A stretch of 61,170 bases of DNA, taken from positions 1 through 61,170 of the forward strand of contig CAYZMS010000024.1 of the NCBI GenBank assembly GCA_964479625.1, read 5' to 3'. This document shows positions 1 to 8,602 of the stretch, piece after piece. The first letter of the stretch is position 1, and every line of letters begins with the position of its first letter. This DNA comes from CAYZMS01 sp964479625 (GTDB taxonomy: Bacteria > Bacteroidota > Bacteroidia > Chitinophagales > Saprospiraceae). The translations under genes and the position numbers were made by a program. Under the pieces are notes generated by a model. The model had not been told where the DNA came from. It saw nothing but the letters and a program-made list of their open reading frames with translations, and did not search any database.

Positions 1-94
1 CTTCCCGTACCCGTCCGTTGCCGGTATGATATACGTCCATTCCTTTCACTTCCTGGCTACCTGAACCCCATTCTTCTGCGCCTGGCAGATACAT
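1..94 (-). CDS. Possible RHS-like protein fragment, cut by window edge
   Basis: An open frame on the minus strand starts at an ATG at 94-92 and runs off the left edge (31 codons). The peptide includes YLPGAEEWGS and MDVYHTGNGRVRE, which resemble the segment that follows YD repeats in Bacteroidota RHS proteins. A stop codon lies in frame not far upstream, so this could be a decayed fragment, a short gene or chance. No ribosome binding site is visible. The resemblance is from memory and is weak. Confidence 0.2.
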   Translation of the reverse strand, partial: MYLPGAEEWGSGSQEVKGMDVYHTGNGRVRE

Positions 95-180
95 CTGTTG
101 GCCCTTATTGGTATTTTCCTGGGTTCTTAATGACTTTTACGTTTTGTCGAGCTGCTGCTCTCCTTAACAAACTATGCACC

Positions 181-208
181 AAGAGAGCCATTGGGTAATG
201 GCTCTCTT
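181..208. terminator. Hairpin, 12-bp perfect stem, 4-nt loop
   Basis: AAGAGAGCCATT (181-192) and AATGGCTCTCTT (197-208) pair perfectly around GGGT. It lies downstream of the TPR gene that ends at 366 on the minus strand. No long T-run follows on either side, so it is a hairpin terminator only by position; a transcript-stabilising or repeat element is equally possible. Confidence 0.5.
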
Positions 209-234
209 CCGACAATGGTGTCATAGAACAGGAA

Positions 235-262
235 AGCGGTACCGAAATGCTTCGGTACCGCT
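235..262. terminator. Second hairpin, 12-bp perfect stem, 4-nt loop
   Basis: AGCGGTACCGAA (235-246) and TTCGGTACCGCT (251-262) pair perfectly around ATGC. It has the same geometry as the hairpin 26 bases to its left but an unrelated sequence. It is the first strong structure met by transcription leaving the minus-strand TPR gene. No T-run is present. Confidence 0.5.
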
Positions 263-365
263 CTACAGACTTCGATTAGCCATCTCCGCTTGCCTCTTTT
301 CTCTTTGGGCTCAAAGTTCGGGATGACTCATGTTTATTATTTTATTGGCCTTGCGGCTGGGGTGT

Positions 366-1706
366 TTAATTGAAATAAGAAGAATTGTTGGTTCCTCCGC
401 TTTGGGCGTTCTCCAGGCGCTCCTTAAAAATATTAGAGGTTTCCAAGTCATCTTTTTTCGCATAGATCTCTTTCAAAGCGATTAAAGTATTGACATCATT
501 AGGGTCCAGCGCTTCGGCTTTCTGGAAATACGGTAATGCCTTCTCGAATTCCGTAAAAACCTGTTCCTTCATTTCCTCGTATTTCTTTAAGCCCTCCTTG
601 GAGTAATCGTCGGCCAGTACATTCATTTGCTGGGTAAGGGCAGCAGCTTTATTGTAATATAAAGCGCCAATACTATAAACGGCGTCAACATTATCTGAAT
701 CGATTTTAATGGCTTGCTCCCAATAACTTTTGGCCTTGTTGAAGTATCCCTCAGCTTTTTCCTCATTGCCAGCTTCTATTTCCTTTTGATACAATTGATC
801 ATACACATTGCCAGTCACATTGTACAGGGAAGTATTTTCGGGCTCTGCTTTAATACCTTCTTCAAGCTTTCCGATCAGAACATCCAATTCCCCTTTTTTC
901 AGGAAATGGTTGATCTCGGCGAATAGCAAAGACACCTCCTCTGGAAATTTTTTACGACCAGCTTCCAGGTATTCATACGCGGCATCGGGGCCTTCTTCGT
1001 TTGCTGTGATGCTATACATGGCTTCATAAACCAGGGCCCGGTCTGTACCTGCTTCATATAGAGGTTGCAGGTAAGTTTTGGCAGAGGCCATGTCTTGCGC
1101 ATTCATAGCAGCCAAACCTGCTATATAGCGTTGTTCATTCAAGGATTCCTCCACATCCAAAGCGCTATCCTCTCCTTTTTCTTTCAGAAAATCATGGATC
1201 TTCAGATTGGCTTCAAAATTTTGAAAGGCGGCCGAGTAGTCTCCGCTTTCGTACTTCATGATCCCTGCATTGCTCAAATTAGCCTGTAAATTTTGTAAGC
1301 CTTTTAGAGCATCCCGCTCCTGAGAACCTTTATCAGCTGACTCGTAAGCATTCATATAAGCTTCGTAAGCAATAAAGGCATTATTGTCGTTCATGGTAGT
1401 TTCCAATTCGCCTAATGGCGTGCCAAGCTGAGTCAGGGCGACTAACTGCGTGGCAATATTGTTGTAAATATCACCTTTTAATAACCAGTAATCGGAGACG
1501 TCTCTGGCGTCAGCTGCCTGAACGGTGCTTTCGCTAATCGCATCGATGGAAATTTTTGCTTCCATCAGTTCATCCTTTTTACTTTGATCCAGGTTAAAGG
1601 CATTTAGGTTTTTTTTGGCCTTTTTAGTTTCTTTTTTAAGATCCTGGGCTTGTAACCCGCTGACAACCAGCATAAGGGCTAAAACCCCAAAAATTACTTT
1701 TCTCAT
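366..1706 (-). CDS. Secreted tetratricopeptide (TPR) repeat protein
   Basis: The 446-residue product begins with a clear Sec signal peptide (MRKVIFGVLALMLVVSGLQAQ), so it is probably periplasmic. The rest is almost wholly helical with TPR-like pairs; the clearest are around residues 295-345 (SLYNVTGNVYDQ, YFNKAKSYWEQAIKIDSDN) and 385-425 (FEKALPYFQKAEALDPNDV). No catalytic motif is visible. TPR proteins of this size are common in Bacteroidota and usually act as scaffolds, but no partner is indicated here. The upstream neighbour on the same strand is gyrA, 212 bases away, so it is probably transcribed separately. Confidence 0.85.
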   Translation of the reverse strand: MRKVIFGVLALMLVVSGLQAQDLKKETKKAKKNLNAFNLDQSKKDELMEAKISIDAISESTVQAADARDVSDYWLLKGDIYNNIATQLVALTQLGTPLGELETTMNDNNAFIAYEAYMNAYESADKGSQERDALKGLQNLQANLSNAGIMKYESGDYSAAFQNFEANLKIHDFLKEKGEDSALDVEESLNEQRYIAGLAAMNAQDMASAKTYLQPLYEAGTDRALVYEAMYSITANEEGPDAAYEYLEAGRKKFPEEVSLLFAEINHFLKKGELDVLIGKLEEGIKAEPENTSLYNVTGNVYDQLYQKEIEAGNEEKAEGYFNKAKSYWEQAIKIDSDNVDAVYSIGALYYNKAAALTQQMNVLADDYSKEGLKKYEEMKEQVFTEFEKALPYFQKAEALDPNDVNTLIALKEIYAKKDDLETSNIFKERLENAQSGGTNNSSYFN

Positions 1707-1918
1707 AACTAAATTTTGTTGTGCTCTATTCTTGGTTTTTGATTTTAAAGCCAGATTTTCTCTTTTTTGACGTAAATGTGCAAAAAAGCCACAAATTTTC
1801 TTCTTAAGCTAAGCTAAAGTTTTTTAACCTTCTGTTAAAAATAAGTGACAAGCGATGGACGGTTTTTGATCGCAGACCGAAGATCAGCTTAAATTTCTTA
1901 TCTCCTATCAGCCAATCA

Positions 1919-4471
1919 TTACTCTTCTTCATCGCCGCCATTATCCTTAACCAGCGCCACATCGGCGATTTCATCAGTATCGTCTAACCGAATAACGCGT
2001 ACCCCCTGGGTAGCGCGGCCCATAATCCGGATATCCTGGACGTGCATCCGGATAACAATGCCCGAACGGTTGGTGATCATAATATCATCCTCTTCCCGAA
2101 CGGCCTTGATGGTGATCAACTCTCCGGTCTTATCGCTGATATTCATGGTTTTCACCCCTTTTCCACCGCGGTTAGTGATCCGGTAATCCTCTACTTCCGA
2201 TCGCTTTCCATTCCCCCTTTCGGAGATCACTAAAATGGTTGAAGGGTCTTCCTGTTCCACACAGACCATTCCGACCACCGCATCTTTTTCGCCGGCCAGG
2301 CGCATACCCCGAACCCCGGCTGCAGTTCGCCCCATAGCGCGCACGGTATTCTCATGGAAGCGGATAGCATAGCCCGATCGGCTGGCCAGAAAAACATCGT
2401 TCTTTCCATCGGTCAGGCGGGCCTCCAGGAGTACATCTCCTTCGTTAATGGTAATAGCGTTGATCCCATTCGAACGCGGTCGGGAAAAAGCTTCCACCAC
2501 CGTTTTTTTGATCATCCCCTTGTGGGTAGCAAAAACAATGAAGTTGGATTCAACAAATTCCTTATCCGTCAGGTCCTTTATTTTTATGTAGGCTTTCACC
2601 TTGTCATCCTTCGGCATTTCCAAAAGGTTTTGAATGGCCCTGCCGCTGGATGTCTTGGTCGCTTCAGGGATTTCGTATACCCTTAGCCAGTAGCACCTGC
2701 CCTGTTCTGTGAACAACAAGAGATAGTTATGCGTACTGGCTACGAACATATGCTCAATAAAGTCAGCATCCCGGGTCTTACTCCCTCTGGAGCCCCGGCC
2801 TCCGCGGCCCTGAGTTCGGTATTCGACCACTGGAGTTCTTTTAATGTACCCAAGGTGAGAAATGGTGATCACGACATCTTCATCCTTGATAAGATCTTCA
2901 ATGCTGATCTCTCCTTCGGCTGCAACCAGGGCTGTACGCCTTATATCGCTGTAACGCTCTTTGATATCCAGGAGTTCATCTTTGGTGATCTGCTTTCTTC
3001 GTTCTCCATTTTCCAGGATGTCCTTTAAGTCAGCGATAAGGGCCTTGATCTCTTCGTATTCCGCTTTGACCTTATCCCGTTCTAGTCCGGTCAGTTTTTG
3101 AAGGCGCATATCCAGAATAGCTCTTGCCTGGGCTTCCGAAAGGACATTACCCTCTTCAACATAGAATTCATCCGTTTGGGATTCTTCGATCAGGGTTTTG
3201 AATTTCGCCCAGAAGGCGTCGAGGTCATCAATAAAAGCCCCTTTCATCAGGCCTTCCCGGGCCTCTTCCGGGGTGCTACTGGCGCGGATCAGATCGATCA
3301 CCGCATCCAAATAGTCCAATGCTATCAACAAGCCTACCAGAATATGAGCGCGGCTTAGTGCTTTCCGAAGGTCGTACCGGGTTCTTCGAATAATCACCTC
3401 CTCCCGGAAAGCGATAAAATGCCGGATAATATCCTTCAGGTTTAACAACATAGGGCGGCCGTTAACCAGGGCTACATTATTGACCCCATAAGAGGTCTGC
3501 AGAGCAGTATATTTGTAAAGCCGGCTCAGGACTACCTTGGCCATAGCGTCCCTTTTCACCTCAATGACCACCCGAATGCCGTTGCGGTCTGATTCATCGC
3601 GTACATCGCTGATCCCCAGGACCTTTTTCTCATTGACCAGTTCTGCAATTTTAGCGACCAGGTTAGCCTTACTTACCTGGTAAGGAATTTCGGAAACGAT
3701 GATGATTTCCTTTCCGGAGGCAGCCGTTTCGATTTCGGCCCGCCCTCGCACTACCACGCGGCCCCTACCCGTTTCAAAGGCTTCCCGTACGCCGGTCAGA
3801 CCATAAATTATCCCCCCGGTCGGCAGGTCAGGGGCCTTGATGTGTTGCATGAGCTCATCAACAGTAATTTCCGGATTATCTACCATGGCGACAATGCCGT
3901 CTACTACTTCCTGCAAATTATGGGGCAACATATTCGTTGCCATACCTACCGCGATCCCGGAAGCGCCGTTGACCAGCAAATTCGGCAGTCGGGCTGGCAG
4001 TACAGTGGGCTCTTCCAGGGTGTCGTCAAAGTTGAATTCAAAATCGACGGTCTCCTTTTCAATATCTGCCAACATTTCATCGGCTATCCTTTCAAGGCGG
4101 GCTTCGGTATAACGCATGGCTGCAGGGCCATCTCCGTCAATATGCCCAAAGTTCCCCTGTCCGTTTACCAATGGATACCGCAGGGACCAATCCTGGGCCA
4201 TACGGACCATGGTATCGTAAACAGAGGAGTCGCCGTGAGGGTGGTATTTACCCAAAACCTCTCCCACAATACGAGCTGATTTCTTGAACGATTTGTTGTA
4301 AGTCAAACCCAGCTCGTGCATCCCAAATAAAACCCGCCGGTGTACCGGTTTCAGGCCGTCCCGCACATCCGGCAACGCTCGGGAGACAATAACCGACATC
4401 GAGTAATCGATATAGGCCGATTTCATCTCCTCTTCTATATTAATAGGAATAATCTTTTGGTCTGATGCCAT
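1919..4471 (-). CDS. gyrA: DNA gyrase subunit A
   Basis: The 850-residue product is the type IIA topoisomerase subunit that breaks and rejoins DNA and, with GyrB, introduces negative supercoils. The breakage-reunion domain occupies about residues 10-480, with the catalytic tyrosine at Tyr121 in AAMRYTEARL. The quinolone-determining stretch HPHGDSSVYD has Ser82 and Asp86 at the positions of E. coli Ser83 and Asp87, so no classical resistance change is seen. The C-terminal half carries six-bladed pinwheel repeats. A GyrA-box-like QGRGGRG near residue 540 argues for GyrA over ParC. The tail is acidic (GGDEEE). The start MASDQKIIPINIEEEMK fits the family. Confidence 0.97.
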   Translation of the reverse strand: MASDQKIIPINIEEEMKSAYIDYSMSVIVSRALPDVRDGLKPVHRRVLFGMHELGLTYNKSFKKSARIVGEVLGKYHPHGDSSVYDTMVRMAQDWSLRYPLVNGQGNFGHIDGDGPAAMRYTEARLERIADEMLADIEKETVDFEFNFDDTLEEPTVLPARLPNLLVNGASGIAVGMATNMLPHNLQEVVDGIVAMVDNPEITVDELMQHIKAPDLPTGGIIYGLTGVREAFETGRGRVVVRGRAEIETAASGKEIIIVSEIPYQVSKANLVAKIAELVNEKKVLGISDVRDESDRNGIRVVIEVKRDAMAKVVLSRLYKYTALQTSYGVNNVALVNGRPMLLNLKDIIRHFIAFREEVIIRRTRYDLRKALSRAHILVGLLIALDYLDAVIDLIRASSTPEEAREGLMKGAFIDDLDAFWAKFKTLIEESQTDEFYVEEGNVLSEAQARAILDMRLQKLTGLERDKVKAEYEEIKALIADLKDILENGERRKQITKDELLDIKERYSDIRRTALVAAEGEISIEDLIKDEDVVITISHLGYIKRTPVVEYRTQGRGGRGSRGSKTRDADFIEHMFVASTHNYLLLFTEQGRCYWLRVYEIPEATKTSSGRAIQNLLEMPKDDKVKAYIKIKDLTDKEFVESNFIVFATHKGMIKKTVVEAFSRPRSNGINAITINEGDVLLEARLTDGKNDVFLASRSGYAIRFHENTVRAMGRTAAGVRGMRLAGEKDAVVGMVCVEQEDPSTILVISERGNGKRSEVEDYRITNRGGKGVKTMNISDKTGELITIKAVREEDDIMITNRSGIVIRMHVQDIRIMGRATQGVRVIRLDDTDEIADVALVKDNGGDEEE

Positions 4472-4675
4472 GCTAATTCGAAATTTTTTACAGAAGAGTA
4501 AAGGTACAAAATAGGAGGGGGATTATCTGGTTTGACGGTAATTTTGTACCCTTTCGAATAATGCCTTCTTTCTTAAACCTAGCCCCTTAAACCGGTGTTA
4601 ACTTAGCTCGATTTAAAGTCTTTCCTTTGGGCACTTTATCATGCAGTGACCAATGGTTGTAAAATGTAAAACAAG

Positions 4676-5410
4676 ATGTCTGATACGGTCAAGCCATATT
4701 CTGAGGACGGAAACAAGAAAGCTCAGGTAAGCCGGATGTTCAATTCGATTGCCCCTTATTACGATTTTCTCAACCACCTGCTTTCCCTGGGTATTGATCG
4801 AAGCTGGCGAAAAAAGGCCATCCGCGAACTGGGTACCGATCAGCCCCGTTTCATTCTCGATGTAGCCACCGGAACGGCAGACCTGGCTCTGGAAACCGCC
4901 CGGCAACTGCAGGCCGACCGCATTATCGGAGTCGATATTTCCAATCAAATGCTGGATATCGGCCGGACTAAAATCGCCAAACGCGGTCTTAGTGAACTAA
5001 TTGAACTTCAGGAAGGAGATTCCGAATGGCTCCCCTATCCCGACAATACCTTTGACGCAATAACCGTCGCCTTTGGCGTTCGAAATTTTGAAAACCTGGA
5101 AAAAGGCCTGGCTGAAATGCTGCGGGTGCTCAAGCCCGGGGGCAAAGCCGTCATCCTGGAATTCTCCCGACCTACTATTTTCCCCTTTAAACAATTATTT
5201 AACGGCTACTTTAAATACCTTTTGCCGCAAATCGGACGTTTAACGTCCAAAGATCCAAAAGCCTATCAGTACCTATTCGAATCGGTACAGGCTTTTCCGG
5301 ACGGAGAAGACTTTGTAAACATCCTGGCACAAACCGGGTACAATAGCAATCAATGGAGGCCACTTTCACTGGGAATTTGCACCATTTACACTGGAAAAAA
5401 ACTTGCCTGA
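4676..5410 (+). CDS. ubiE: Demethylmenaquinone methyltransferase (UbiE/MenG)
   Basis: This 244-residue SAM-dependent methyltransferase should carry out the last step of menaquinone synthesis, methylating demethylmenaquinone; Bacteroidota use menaquinone, so MenG is the relevant activity. The family signature YYDFLNHLLSLGIDRSWRKK lies at about residues 28-47. The SAM-binding motif I is LDVATGTADLA (61-71), followed by GVDISNQML. AFGVRNFENLEKGL and LRVLKPGG are the later conserved motifs. The gene is full length. Its 3' end overlaps porT by 58 bases; ubiE next to porT is, to my knowledge, a recurrent order in Bacteroidota. The product would serve the succinate dehydrogenase at 57481-60874. Confidence 0.95.
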   Translation: MSDTVKPYSEDGNKKAQVSRMFNSIAPYYDFLNHLLSLGIDRSWRKKAIRELGTDQPRFILDVATGTADLALETARQLQADRIIGVDISNQMLDIGRTKIAKRGLSELIELQEGDSEWLPYPDNTFDAITVAFGVRNFENLEKGLAEMLRVLKPGGKAVILEFSRPTIFPFKQLFNGYFKYLLPQIGRLTSKDPKAYQYLFESVQAFPDGEDFVNILAQTGYNSNQWRPLSLGICTIYTGKKLA

Positions 5411-6093
5411 GCCTTGCGTTTGTTTTCACGGCGGCCCTTTTACCAGCTCAGATCGGGAACGATAACTACAACTTCAGGGATTTTCAAAGGAAGCCCTATT
5501 ATTTTGGGATCACACTTGGATTAAATTCCTCCACCTTTAAGCCCTACCAATCCTCGGATTTCCTGTTCAGCGATAGCATAGCTGTGATAGAATCGGTGAG
5601 TGGACCAGGCTTCAACCTCGGTATTGTTACCAATCTAAAGGTCGGTGATTACTTTGATTTTCGCTTACTGCCCACCCTTTCCTTTGCGGAACGCAATATC
5701 AACTATGAAAGGACTTCCCGCACCCAAAGCTTTACCCAGCGAAAGGTGGAATCCGTTTTTATTGAACTCCCTTTCCATGTTCGGTATAAGTCAGCACCTT
5801 TTCACGATAAGCGCCTCTTTGTTTTGGCCGGGGTTAAATACGCCTTCGACGTAGCCAGCGATTCCCGGACCCAGCAGGCAGAATCCCTGGTGAAAATTTC
5901 CCCGAATGACTTTTCGGTGGAGTACGGCGCCGGGATCCAGTTCTTTTTCCCTTATTTTATTTTTTCGCCGGAGATCAAGATCTCACATGGCATTGGGAAC
6001 ACCCTTATTTTCAACGACAACCTGGAGGAATCCCGGGTGTTGGAGCAGGTCTTATCGCGTACCTTTACCATCTCCCTGCATTTCGAAGGATAG
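5353..6093 (+). CDS. porT: PorT-like outer-membrane protein, type IX secretion
   Basis: The 246-residue product has an N-terminal hydrophobic signal (KKTCLSLAFVFTAALLPAQ) and then alternating beta-rich sequence ending in FTISLHFEG, typical of a small outer-membrane barrel. Features match the PorT family of the type IX secretion/gliding machinery: YYFGITLGLNSSTFK near residue 50, a LLPTLSFAERNINYER strand pair, VESVFIELPFHVRYKS and a C-terminal FSPEIKISHGIGN. The ATG at 5353 lies inside ubiE and leaves an unusually long n-region, so a start nearer the signal peptide is possible, but no clear alternative with a ribosome binding site is seen. No function beyond T9SS assembly is inferred. Confidence 0.8.
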   Translation: MEATFTGNLHHLHWKKTCLSLAFVFTAALLPAQIGNDNYNFRDFQRKPYYFGITLGLNSSTFKPYQSSDFLFSDSIAVIESVSGPGFNLGIVTNLKVGDYFDFRLLPTLSFAERNINYERTSRTQSFTQRKVESVFIELPFHVRYKSAPFHDKRLFVLAGVKYAFDVASDSRTQQAESLVKISPNDFSVEYGAGIQFFFPYFIFSPEIKISHGIGNTLIFNDNLEESRVLEQVLSRTFTISLHFEG

Positions 6094-6209
6094 GATGGAA
6101 AGTGCCGGTCTCCAATTTTCAGGGCTTTCGCATTTCAGCTAGGTGATATAGGAGGTTTTAGAGCATCGCCTTGCTTCCACAACGCCATCCAACAAGCCTG
6201 ATTAAGGGC

Positions 6210-8123
6210 TCAGGTGAGCTTATAGTTTCGAATTAATAAACGAAATCGCATTCCACTGGAACTGTCTACCTCCCAGGTCGCTTGCAGTCGCTGCATCAGC
6301 AGTTGAACCAGGCGAAGGCCAAAAGAATCCAACTGCTCTTTTTCGAAGTCGACCTTACTCCCCTTTCCATCATCCGCTACCTCCAGTTCAAGGGCTTCTA
6401 CTCCTTTTTTCAGGCTAACCCATATCTGCCCTTCCTGAAGGGAAGAGAAGGCGTGTTTCAGCGCATTAGTTACCAGTTCATTGACGATCAATCCCATGGG
6501 AGCCACGGTGTCAATATCCAGCTTAAGGGGAGCGATATCCTGTCGCAATTGCACCTTATCGCGGCGGATATTTTGAGCGGAGAAGATAGCTTCGAATAAT
6601 TCTTCGAAATAGGGTTTGACGTGTACACTGCTGGGCTCTTCATCCTGATAGAGGTTTTGGTGGATAAGGGACATAGCCTGTACCCGGCTTTGGCTTTCTT
6701 CCAGTGCAGATCGTGCCGCGCCTCCTTCTACTCTTCTGGATTGCAGGCGTAACAGGCTTGAAATGAATTGCAAATTATTTTTTACCCGGTGATGGATCTC
6801 CCGGAGTAGCAGTTCCTTTTCCTTCAGAGCCTGTTCGATCAGTTTATTTTTTTCCCGCAAGATACGATTGGTTGCATTTCGTTGTTGGAGGAAATAGAAG
6901 ATCCCCCCAATTATGAATAAGGCCAGGGCTAAAAGAATGAGATACCATACCTTTTCCCGGTTTTGCCTGGCCAATTGAAGTTCTGCCAGTTCCAATTGGT
7001 ATTCTTTTTGCGCAACTTCAAACTTCTTTTGCAGCTCTTCCTCCAGCTCCACCCTCGACTGGAGGGCCAGGCTATCCTGGGTCACTTTTACAGATTGAAG
7101 GCTTTCATAGGCTTCCCGGAAGCGCCCGGAGGAAGCGTAAGCCTGGCTGAGATACTGGGCAAAGGTAGCCTTGGCGGGTTCCTTATCCGTTCCTTCTAGG
7201 AACTCCAGTCCTTCCTGGAACATCGCAATAGCCTGCTCCTCCTTGCCCATATTCAGATTGATCCTTCCCAGGTAGAGAAAGTGCTCGCCTTCATGCTCCG
7301 CATTAGGGTTACCCGAAAAATATTTTTTTGCAAATTCAAAGGGGGGCAGCGCTTCCTCCAGGCGCCCCATTTCGAACAGTATTCTTCCCAGCGTGTTGGA
7401 CAGTGCTCCCACCTTATCCATTCTTCCGATAGCCTCATAAATTTTCAAGGATTCCTTTTGGTTTTCAAGCGCCAGTTCAAAGTCTTTCCGGTCCAGATAC
7501 ACCCCTGCAATATTGTGCAGGGTAGCTGCCATACCAACGCTATCGTTGATTTCCACCAGGATTTCCTGAGATTCCCGATAAATTTTCAGGGCTTCATCGT
7601 ATTTTTTTTGTTGCTTATAAATGCTGGCAATATTATTCAGCAAGAACCCAAGCGGAGATTTGTCCATTCTTATTAATGGCGATTGGTAGACATTCAGGTA
7701 GCACTCCAGGGCTTTTTCCATATCCCCTTGGTGATAATAAGCCAGGCCCATATTCATTTCAGCATCAAGGGCCAGAATGGTATCTCCTGCTTGCAGGAAC
7801 CCCTTTTTTGCCTCTTCAAATAAGGCAACCGCCTCCAGGCTACGCCTGGCAATACCCTTGCAAATGCCCTGGAACATTAGGGTTTGGTTGAGCAAAATGG
7901 GATCATTGAGCCTGCGCGCAATCTCCAGGCCCTTATTCGAGATGAACAGGGCAGAATCGGGATTGGAGAACATGACCGCCGTTGCTGAACGCAGGTATTC
8001 CTCCACTTTCAGACTATCCGCCGTGAAGTCCAATTTTCCACCCTGGGCTGGACCCTGCCCCAAAAGGGAAGTCGTTCCTCCGATGTATAGTACGAGTACC
8101 AAAAATTGAATCTGATTTCGCAT
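6210..8123 (-). CDS. TPR-containing sensor histidine kinase (HisKA_2 type)
   Basis: The 637-residue product has a signal peptide, a periplasmic helical region with about six TPR units (residues 60-345), a coiled coil (355-390), one membrane helix (393-412) and a cytoplasmic kinase. The dimerisation/phosphoacceptor segment LLLREIHHRVKNNLQFISSLL (from 438) is the HisKA_2 form, with the phosphorylated His being 444 or 445. The ATPase domain has the N-box VNELVTNALKHAF (from 547), the G1 motif DDGKGS and a later SFGLRLVQLL. No response regulator is next to it. It lies 26 bases downstream of the 150-residue membrane protein gene on the same strand, so it may belong to the symporter operon. Confidence 0.9.
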   Translation of the reverse strand: MRNQIQFLVLVLYIGGTTSLLGQGPAQGGKLDFTADSLKVEEYLRSATAVMFSNPDSALFISNKGLEIARRLNDPILLNQTLMFQGICKGIARRSLEAVALFEEAKKGFLQAGDTILALDAEMNMGLAYYHQGDMEKALECYLNVYQSPLIRMDKSPLGFLLNNIASIYKQQKKYDEALKIYRESQEILVEINDSVGMAATLHNIAGVYLDRKDFELALENQKESLKIYEAIGRMDKVGALSNTLGRILFEMGRLEEALPPFEFAKKYFSGNPNAEHEGEHFLYLGRINLNMGKEEQAIAMFQEGLEFLEGTDKEPAKATFAQYLSQAYASSGRFREAYESLQSVKVTQDSLALQSRVELEEELQKKFEVAQKEYQLELAELQLARQNREKVWYLILLALALFIIGGIFYFLQQRNATNRILREKNKLIEQALKEKELLLREIHHRVKNNLQFISSLLRLQSRRVEGGAARSALEESQSRVQAMSLIHQNLYQDEEPSSVHVKPYFEELFEAIFSAQNIRRDKVQLRQDIAPLKLDIDTVAPMGLIVNELVTNALKHAFSSLQEGQIWVSLKKGVEALELEVADDGKGSKVDFEKEQLDSFGLRLVQLLMQRLQATWEVDSSSGMRFRLLIRNYKLT

Positions 8124-8149
8124 AGTTTAGGCAGTCGGATCAATGAGAT

Positions 8150-8602
8150 TTATGGGTCTGAAAATAACAAACGAAAAGCAAAAACGGCCCCGCCAAAAAG
8201 CAGGGTGCCCGCAAGAAACATAACCATCAAGCCCGTACCGGATACCCCTTGAAAGCGTACGGAAACATTTAGGCTTTCTTCCCCTGCTTCAAGTCGAACG
8301 ATCCCCGCCCGCTCAGGGGTCCACGAAAGAACGTCGGAAGGAGGGTCCACTGAAAAGGTATCCCTTTCGGTCAAAGCACTGTTCGGTCGATCTATGACAA
8401 CAAAATGATCCACCGGCTCGCTTAAGCGGAGTTGGACCTCGCGGCCCCGCTCTACTGTTTCTTCCGAAAGAATGATTTGAGCCCTGGCCCCTTCCGAAAG
8501 CAGTATCCCCAGTAAAACGAGGCAAAGGGTGGCCAATGGAGCCCTGCTCGGAACCAGCCCAAATATCCCGAAAACAGTACAGATGGAATCCAGCTTTTTC
8601 AT
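8150..8602 (-). CDS. Small membrane-anchored protein coupled to SNF symporter
   Basis: I do not recognise a named family. The 150-residue product has an N-terminal hydrophobic segment (about residues 20-42, ending SEGARAQ), a roughly 75-residue extracytoplasmic beta-rich domain with no cysteines (IILSEETVERGREVQLRL to LNVSVRFQ), and a C-terminal membrane helix (MVMFLAGTLLFGGAVFAFRLL). Its start codon overlaps the stop of the upstream symporter gene as ATGA (8602-8599), so the two are probably translationally coupled and made in a fixed ratio. An accessory subunit of the transporter is the natural inference; small partner proteins are known for some SNF carriers (MetP-MetS), but they are unrelated in sequence as far as I can tell. 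Confidence 0.75.
   Translation of the reverse strand: MKKLDSICTVFGIFGLVPSRAPLATLCLVLLGILLSEGARAQIILSEETVERGREVQLRLSEPVDHFVVIDRPNSALTERDTFSVDPPSDVLSWTPERAGIVRLEAGEESLNVSVRFQGVSGTGLMVMFLAGTLLFGGAVFAFRLLFSDP

Larger units (their letters stand above)
1..365. other. Gene-poor left edge
   Basis: Apart from the possible fragment at 1-94 and the two hairpins at 181-262, no coding region, RNA gene or further repeat is apparent in this stretch. Confidence 0.5.
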
